Source: Apiotrichum sp. Y4204
Taxonomy: Eukaryota > Basidiomycota > Tremellomycetes > Trichosporonales > Trichosporonaceae
NCBI GenBank assembly: GCA_025531455.1
Contig: JAMYHL010000093.1
Span: 1-64,000 of the forward strand
Reading direction: 5' to 3'
DNA length: 64,000 nt
Shown: positions 57,620 to 64,000 of the stretch, piece by piece
Numbering within the stretch: the stretch's first letter is position 1
Layout of the letters: each line of letters opens with the position of its first letter
Translations under genes and position numbers: made by a program
The notes under the pieces: generated by a model
Database searches by the model: none
What the model saw: only the letters and a program-made list of their open reading frames with translations
What the model was told of the DNA's origin: nothing

Positions 57620-59860
57620 CTACATACCGCGACGCTTCCGGCCTTTCGGTGTGGGGCTCCCCTGATCAGTGGGCAGAACAACACGTCCGAGCGGCGAAGG
57701 GCCACTAGGGGTCTGGCCTGGAGTCTGGCCAGCAGGCTTCTTGTCAAAGGCGCCAGTTTTCCGAAGCCACCGCTGCCGAACCTGATGGTAACTACGAGTC
57801 GGAACACATTTGCTGACAAGGTCCCACTTTTCACCATGCTCCATAACCGCCCGTGTCAAGAGTTCGTCCTGAAGGGTTAGTATGACAAAGGGGTCCGAAC
57901 TCATTGCACTCACTTCTTCCTTCGTCCACTTGAGATACGGTGACCTGGTTCTCCGAGGGGGCATGGCGCTCGTCAGATGAACGTATTTACCAAGCCCAGG
58001 AACTGCAGCTCCGGTGGGGCTCTGGAATGCACCCGCGTTGGGGTTGGATGGGTCGTTGAATGGATCATCCGCCACGGACGATGACTGGGTGCGACTCGGC
58101 GTGTGGGACCGGGCTGGAGTCTGCTTGGCACGTCCTGAACCCTGCAGTTTGATCGCGGGGCCCAGAGGAGTGTCGCTGCGAGCGGGCCTCTCTGGTTCGG
58201 CCATGCCGTTGAGTTCACCGAGCCGCGAACCCGATGACAGGGATCCATGCCGCCGAGCGACATCCTGACTGGCCTGCGCCAAAAGATCAAGGGCAGACCC
58301 TTCCACACCTTCGTCCGTCGAAGAGTACCGTGAAACACCTTCGCGACGCCGCGTTGACCATTCCACAGTGGCTGGCGGTTCGCGTCGAGACTTTTTCGTA
58401 GGGCTGTCGTATGCGGTCGCGGGATGAGCAGTTGTGCTTCGCGTGGCGGACATGGCAGAGATAGGATGACTTGTTTCGCGAGTGGGAGTCGCCGGGCGGG
58501 TGGCCATTTCTGCTGCCAGCAGAAGATCGTTGAAGTTTCCGCCTGGAGTGGTCTGCGGAACTTGGGGCACTCCTTTGCTGTGGGATGGCGTCGTCGGGTT
58601 CTTTTTCGCCTTTTTGGGGCGCGGCAGGAGTGGTGTGCCGAGGGGTCGAGTAGCGCTTCGCTCATAACGGGGTGACACGGAAGGCTTGTTGCCTTCATCG
58701 TTGCCTTGCTCCTGTGTCTCGTTGCCGTAGCCCTCAGAATACCCAACTCCACCTTCTGGCCCTATGACACCGTGCCGTTGCAGCTCGTCCAGAGTTAGGC
58801 GACCCACAGTGCTGTCTGTGTTGCGCATAGAGCGCACCTTCTTCGCCGCAAGTAGTAGGTGCTCCGCACGTGCGTCCCCCATTGTTGAACGGCTCGTAGC
58901 TGAACGGGGGACAGCATTGTTTGCGGAATCGGGTGGGTTGGCGGATATCGGTCGCTCCGCAGGAGGTTCGGTGTTATCCAAGGTCGAAGTATTGAGGAGA
59001 ACCATGGGGCGCAGATGGCGAAGTTCGTTGACAAGGGATTCAATTTGTTGTTGAGTGTCGACCAGCTGGACACCGTTAGCACGTCACACCTATATTGACA
59101 GTGACTCACTCGTGGGGCCATCAGGCGATTGTCCATCTCCAGCCGCTTGTTGGCATTTTCCAGCTCCTTATGATATCCCACATCGAGGTCGAGGACACGC
59201 GCCTGCCGCCCGCTCGCGGAAGGGTCCGCGTCGCGAGCTCGAAGAAGAGCACGAATCTCGGCTTGCCAGCTTGCGCGCTCGGCTTCAAACTTATCACTGC
59301 AAATGAGCACTACTTCGCCTCGGAAGCTTACCGCTCAATATCCACCATGCACTTCACCAGCTTGGACTGCTGTTGCAGGGTGGCGATAGTTTCCTGCTGC
59401 GCAACGAGTTGCTGGCGCAGAAAAGGCAGATGAATAAGAGCATCAACTAGAGGCCGAAACTGACATGTCAGCTGCGATGAACAAAGCACAGCTTACATTT
59501 GAAACAAGTTGCTCGTTGGAAACAGAGCCTCCGGCGTCGAGCTTGTCGAGGATCGACTTTGCCCTTTCAAGATCGCCGTCGGACACCGAAACACTGTCAT
59601 CCTTGGGGTTGGGCGACGATGACAGAGGTAGCGGCGACGGAGACACACTTCCCGGTCTTGAAATGGTAGACACCTTGTCGCGGCTCATCTCATCGTAGGT
59701 CTGCTGTTAGGTGGCTATTGCCTTCCTTTGGACGCACCTTCCGGATTGTGCCGGGCGTTGGCAACGCTGTGGATGGGGTTTCTGGAGGTGGAGGGGTCAC
59801 GGGGGAGGAAAGCGAAGGAGTTAGGTAGTTGTGGCGACTGGGACTCGATGGACGGTCCAT
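57620..59860 (-). CDS. Coiled-coil protein with a single SANT/Myb domain
   Basis: Not recognised to gene level; probably nuclear and DNA- or chromatin-associated. Exons 59860-59738, 59700-59497, 59459-59332, 59296-59110, 59065-57914, 57868-57620; 680 aa. The N-terminus is Ser/Pro-rich. A coiled coil follows (LRQQLVAQQETIATLQQQSK, KFEAERASWQAEIRALLRA, HKELENANKRLEMDN, VDTQQQIESLVNELRHL). The long middle is disordered. The SANT repeat has three tryptophans: YLKWTKEEDELLTRAVMEHG, EKWDLVSKCVP and YHQVRQRWLRKTG. The 45-nt intron 57869-57913 lies inside this domain and is a multiple of three, so it can be mistaken for coding sequence. The tail is basic (KGRKRRGM). Confidence 0.82.
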
Positions 59861-60358
59861 TTGATAGCGGCTAGATGTTGTGATTCAAGCTGCCCAATCT
59901 GACCAGAAACCGGGGGAAGGTAGAATATAACTGGCTGTAGTCCGTATCCGTTCTTCCGGGTTGCTGTTGTTCGTGCACGTTGTGCCGTGGGGTAATGCTT
60001 GAGTAGGATGGATGAGTGGATCCTGGGGTGTTAGGTTGGAGGGAAAGAAAGAAATGGGATGGATGGACGGAGAAGCGGGGGAGTGGATGAGAATAAAGAA
60101 GAGTGTGAGCTGGATGCAACGATGGATGGGGGAGATGGTTGTCAGCGAGAGCGAGCAAGCAAGTCCAGTCACTCATGCACAGTGCTGTGTGAGTGTGGGT
60201 GGTGGTTTTTGGTGGATGATTTTGCACACCACTGATTTTGGCCACTCTCTCTCTGGGGGGGGAGAGGCACAAGAGCAGAGCAAGCGTGGGGTGGGGCGCG
60301 TACAGCCAGCGGACAGAAGGTCTGTGCAAAAAAAAAAAAAAAAAATCAAAACCACTAG

Positions 60359-60391
<33 letters not shown>

Positions 60392-61173
60392 GTGGGGGAG
60401 TGCGGAGTGCGCGATCTCTCATTTCCACCAGCCTATGAGCGATCGGCAGGCAAACACGCGTGTGTACTAAGGCTACTGTGCCCTCTCTGGCCCTCTGACC
60501 GCTGGGCCCCAAGAGTTATCTATCGACCATTGCCGCTCCAACAATCTCTGGATCGCGAATCTCCATCTATCTATCTGTCCGCAATAACATGCATAGAGTC
60601 CCAATGATTGCATCACCACGCAACCGTACACCAGTGTTCGACATTTGTACTTGCAGTTTCTGGACAGCGGTGACAAAACGCGTTTGAGGAGCCTTGTGTC
60701 TCGGAGATACGCTAGAGCGCCAGAGCGCGAGCATACATGTGAAATCGGGCTTCAGCATTCTACTGATGAAAGGAGGCAGTCAAGTCCGCCCGAGAAGTGT
60801 CTCTGTTGAGCTCCTCAGCTGTTCCTTTGTCACCGGTCGCAAATGGCACGTTGTCTTCTGGTGCTTGATGAGCCCCGAACTTGGTCGACTGAGTTGAAGA
60901 CAACATCCGTGCGTGGATGCGGTCAGAGGACGAGACATGAGACATAGCCCTCCACAGAGAGAGTCATATTTCACATGATTCTGGGTGAACGTGAACATTA
61001 ACCACATCTCTGGTGCTAGAGCTTCACGCTTTTTGAACAGCGTCGTAGTCCCTCGTGGCAGTCGATGATAGGTCAGCAACTGGGTAAGAACGGTATACGA
61101 TAGTCTGTTCTCATAGAGACAATACATGTATACCTATGCGGTAGTGAAAGGACGGAAAGCGAGTAGAGTGTCA
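59861..61173. other. 1.3-kb region upstream of the SANT gene
   Basis: Holds two long A-runs (60328-60345 and 60359-60388) and GGATGGA-rich DNA at 60055-60130. No supported gene; 60700-61170 shows nothing recognisable. Confidence 0.5.
60328..60388. repeat. Pair of long A-runs (A18 and A30)
   Basis: Two homopolymer A tracts separated by 13 bases on the + strand, therefore T tracts in the SANT gene's orientation, about 470-530 bp upstream of its ATG. Exact lengths may be affected by sequencing. Confidence 0.85.
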
Positions 61174-61884
61174 TCAAGCCTGTAGCAGCTTGTCTTCCAC
61201 GGCCTTGAGAGTAAGGCCCTCGGCACCGTCCCGGACCTCGAGCACCTGGAGAGTCAGACCGCGTCTGACAAGCGTAAATCTCATGATAATACTGACCTTG
61301 GCAACCTCCGCGATCTGCTGGAAGTAGGAGAGCGACGACGCATGCAAGGTCATGAGATCGATGGGGGAGCTGGACGGGGACCTGACGAGTGAGCCTGGTA
61401 GTTCGCTATACAACCCACCAGTTGATGAGAAGCAGGGGATAAGAAACGCGTCCGTCCTTGTGCTTCTGAAAACGGTATAAGCAGGCTGAAGATCTCAAGG
61501 CCTTGTCCTGGACTCACGAGTTCGTGCGAGAGGACAACATAGCGAGGCGCATTCTCTGGAAGCTCTGGATGTGAGTAGAGCGACCACTAACGACATTGCC
61601 CAAAGCGCCTGAACTTACCTTCTGCGATCTCCTCGATGCTCAAGTCGTCGAATTCCTCATCAATGGCCATCTTCAGAGATGACTTGACGATCTTGACTGG
61701 GCAGGTCAGAATCATGAGCCTGTAGTTCTCGCACCTGACACGGCGGAGCCGCCGCCCTTGTTGTTGTTGAAGCGGAACTTCTTCAACGCATCCTGAACGT
61801 CGGAAGGAATGTCAACGGTGCGTGTAGACTGTTGGTTAGAATACTGGCAACAAGCACTGTCGAGGGCACGAGAATACAGACCAT
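61174..61884 (-). CDS. GMF1: Glia maturation factor (ADF-H domain)
   Basis: Arp2/3-binding protein of the ADF/cofilin superfamily that debranches actin filaments. Exons: 61884-61882 (ATG only), 61828-61735, 61696-61619, 61564-61518, 61465-61419, 61381-61297, 61245-61174; 141 aa, the usual GMF length. Reads STRTVDIPSDVQDALKKFRF, IDEEFDDLSIEEIAEELPEN, APRYVVLSHELKHKDGRVSY, PLLLINWSPSSSPIDLM and LHASSLSYFQQIAEVAKVLE, which follow the GMF pattern from end to end. The first coding exon would be just the start codon, joined through GTCTGT...CTAACCAACAG. All later phases close. Confidence 0.92.
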
Positions 61885-63341
61885 TGTTGGCGGTGGTGTT
61901 GATATACGGACACGTTTGAAGAGAGGTGAAGGACACTGGTGACGTCGTGTTCGTTCAACTAGATGGCAGCTTGTCATCCACCAGCGTGCTCATCACTTGG
62001 GTCGATAAGCCAAGTTCCGTACATCCGGCCACGCCAAGTTCAGGAGTTCCCTCCTCCGCTAGAATTGATTCCGTCTCTACGATCTCAATCACTGTGTGGA
62101 GTTGTGCATAAGCCCAGGCTTCTCGCTGATCGCCTAGAAGCTACTGCACCAAGCTGCTAATATTCACAATGCTAGTTTGTTTTCTAGTGTCGAGCTAATT
62201 GGGATAAAGGACGCTGGGCTTCTTGGCATTGGCTGGATTCTGTGGATGGAATATATAACATCTAAAGGGTGCAAGGGTGCGAAAGCCGGAAGTGTGCACC
62301 CGCCCGGAATGGTCAGAGTGGATTATCGATGGGCGCGTATGGGCGCCGATCTGCACCGTCGATCCACGGAAATCAGTTTACATCCATCCATCATGGGGAC
62401 AATCATGGGATATTTTTCAAAATCCAAAAGTTCAGCAGCATCTGCGCATCTGCGTATCTGTGCAGGCATCTTCGGAAGCACAAGCCAAAAGCAGTCTGCC
62501 ACAACGCTGCTGTTGCTTCTTGTCATAGACCACAGCCTGTGGTGGACATACGTGGGCCATTATATGTTTAAAAGACTTTGACTGCGTGTGAGGGCTGTTG
62601 CATCATGTAGCGTGTTGGTGGTCGCCTTGGGTAGCTGGTGTTGTTCCTACGCGTCAGCGGCAATATCCTTACCCGCTCGGCTACGAGGCTCAGGCGCTCT
62701 GGCTCATGGGTTTCATGGACCATGGGCCATGGGGGCCGTGTGCAAAAGGCTAATAAATAGGATAGTAATTCTTGTTGACAAATGGAAGCAACCGAAGAAC
62801 TGGCTCAAGGGACCCGGGACACCAGGAGGGGGCGGGCTCTTCGGCGCGCGCCCACAGTCTGGAAATTGGGGCAAAACGTCAGAGGCTAGAGGCAGACGCC
62901 GCGGCGCCGCGCCGCCAGCATGCAAGCCACCACGGGCCACTGCACCACCACTTGGCACACTCCACCTGCAACCGATCCACGGGATCCACGAGGACTAGGA
63001 CTGGTGGCCGGTGGCTATCAACCCCCTTCCGACTTGACCACACATTTTTGTTCGTTCCTCTCGAGCTCTGATAATCTTCAAACTATACACCACCCCATCG
63101 AGATCAACTGTCACGTATCGCACTCGGATCTCTCGTCTCACTTCACCAAGCACGTTCTCTCATCGCCTCTAGTTCGCTCCTCCATCTGGCCACTCAACCT
63201 CCTTTTCCCTGGCATCCAGGTTGAGATCCTCCGACTTCATCCTCAACTTGCATCTACCACTCACGCGCTCTTAATTTAACTGCAGCGTTCTCGGCACTCC
63301 TCAACTTTGCATTCACTACCTCCCCGTCCACCGCGCTCATC
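61885..63341. other. Divergent region between GMF and SLC1-type gene
   Basis: 1.46 kb. A tRNA-like A-box half (TAGCCGAGCGGG on the minus strand, about 62675-62687) lacks a T arm. The 200 bp before the SLC1 ATG is a C/T-rich leader. No gene seen. Confidence 0.5.
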
Positions 63342-64000
63342 ATGCCCCTTTCCTGGGTGCTCAAGCCGCTTGCTGTGGCGTCCGCTCTCGCGTTCTCCAC
63401 GCTTGGCGTTCTCTCGTCGCGTTATCAGAAGGCCCGCTTCTACTTCCATTCCACAATCTTCCTAACAACCCTCGGAGCAGCAAGTGTTTGGGGCCTCATT
63501 CTCAGTGTCTTTGCTACAGCGACTGGTCAGGTGAGTAGGGTGCTAACCGGTGTACCCGTTTGATCCTCATCTCACCCCGTGCAGCGTCTCAACATCAACT
63601 ATTATGTTGCACGTTCATTCTACCAGATGTGCCACCCTCTTGTCGGTGTCGATTTCGACGTCGAGGGCCAGGAGTACATAGACAACCTCATGACCGCCGA
63701 CGACGGCAAGCCCCAGAGCGCTGTCATCATTGGCAACCACCAGAGGTAAGTCTGAAACTGGGCTCATGTTATGGGGTCCTGCTAACATCTACAGCATGGT
63801 CGACATCCTGTACCTTGGACGCATCTTCCCTAAGCGCACCTCGATCATGGCCAAGAAGGAACTCAAGTGGGCCCCGCTCCTTGGTCAATTCAGTAAGTGT
63901 CCCTCGAGCCAAATCTTCCCAAAACCAGCGATGATCTGACACGTCCAGTGACACTGTCCGGTACCGTCTTTATCAACCGCAGCAATCGGAAGGATGCCGT
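63342..64000 (+). CDS. SLC1: 1-acyl-sn-glycerol-3-phosphate acyltransferase (partial, right edge)
   Basis: PlsC-family enzyme that makes phosphatidic acid from lysophosphatidic acid in ER membranes. Exons seen: 63342-63530, 63585-63745, 63795-63892, 63949 to the window end; the 3' part is missing. The N-terminus has one or two hydrophobic helices (LAVASALAFSTLGVLSS, IFLTTLGAASVWGLILSVFA). The catalytic NHQSMVD motif (Asn-His-x4-Asp) is completed at the 63745/63795 junction. KRTSIMAKKELKWAPLLGQF and SGTVFINRSN follow as acceptor-site motifs. Start chosen at the first ATG after the pyrimidine-rich leader. Confidence 0.94.

Noticed and set aside
62640..62700. tRNA 5' half with a good A box (GTAGCCGAGCGGG on the minus strand)
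   Set aside because: No T arm (GTTCRANNC) occurs downstream and no closing acceptor strand is present.

Overview
This is a GC-rich, intron-rich nuclear segment of a basidiomycete fungus. Tremellomycetes, probably Trichosporonales, is the best guess. The support is very short introns (about 31-120 nt, GT-AG, with CTAAC or CTGAC branch sites near the acceptor), introns in tRNA genes, an AA14-type copper oxygenase, and a bZIP gene with an Ire1-type cassette of 56 nt, the size known for Cryptococcus HXL1. No rRNA, transposon, CRISPR array or prokaryotic operon was seen. Exon models below were built by eye from splice sites, reading phase and conserved protein motifs. Most coding phases close exactly; positions may be off by a base or two.

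Left part (1-19.8 kb): a HAC1/HXL1-like bZIP factor (+) with a predicted Ire1 intron, a tRNA-Lys, the INO80 ATPase (-), a 4.3-kb gene-free block, tRNA-Leu, a THOC3/TEX1 WD40 protein (-), an AK3-type adenylate kinase (+) whose P-loop seems to need a one-nucleotide exon, then tRNA-Phe and tRNA-Val.

Middle (19.8-42.4 kb): a cytochrome P450 with a GC-AG intron (-), tRNA-Gly, sulfide:quinone oxidoreductase (+), UBR7-like (-), a 62-aa secreted-peptide candidate (+), proteasome beta-7 (-), condensin CAP-D2 (+), an 87-aa orphan (-), uS8 (-), RNase P/MRP Pop3 (+), NatC catalytic subunit Naa30 with an 8-nt exon (-), Mediator Med17 (+) and a 3-ketoacyl-CoA thiolase (-).

Right part (44.6-64 kb): a PhyH-family dioxygenase (+), an AA14 LPMO-like protein (-), uL2 (+), eS12 (+), GPI mannosyltransferase Gpi10 (-), a membrane-anchored GH16 glucanase with exons of 7, 12 and 15 nt (-), a coiled-coil/SANT protein (-), glia maturation factor (-) and the 5' part of an SLC1-type acyltransferase (+) cut by the window edge.

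Nearly all genes are single-copy housekeeping functions (chromatin, mRNA export, translation, proteasome, mitosis, GPI and lipid synthesis) mixed with a few metabolic or secreted enzymes. There is no evident functional cluster. The most interesting content is in RNA processing: the Ire1 cassette, the candidate one-nucleotide exon, and other micro-exons that ORF-based annotation would miss.
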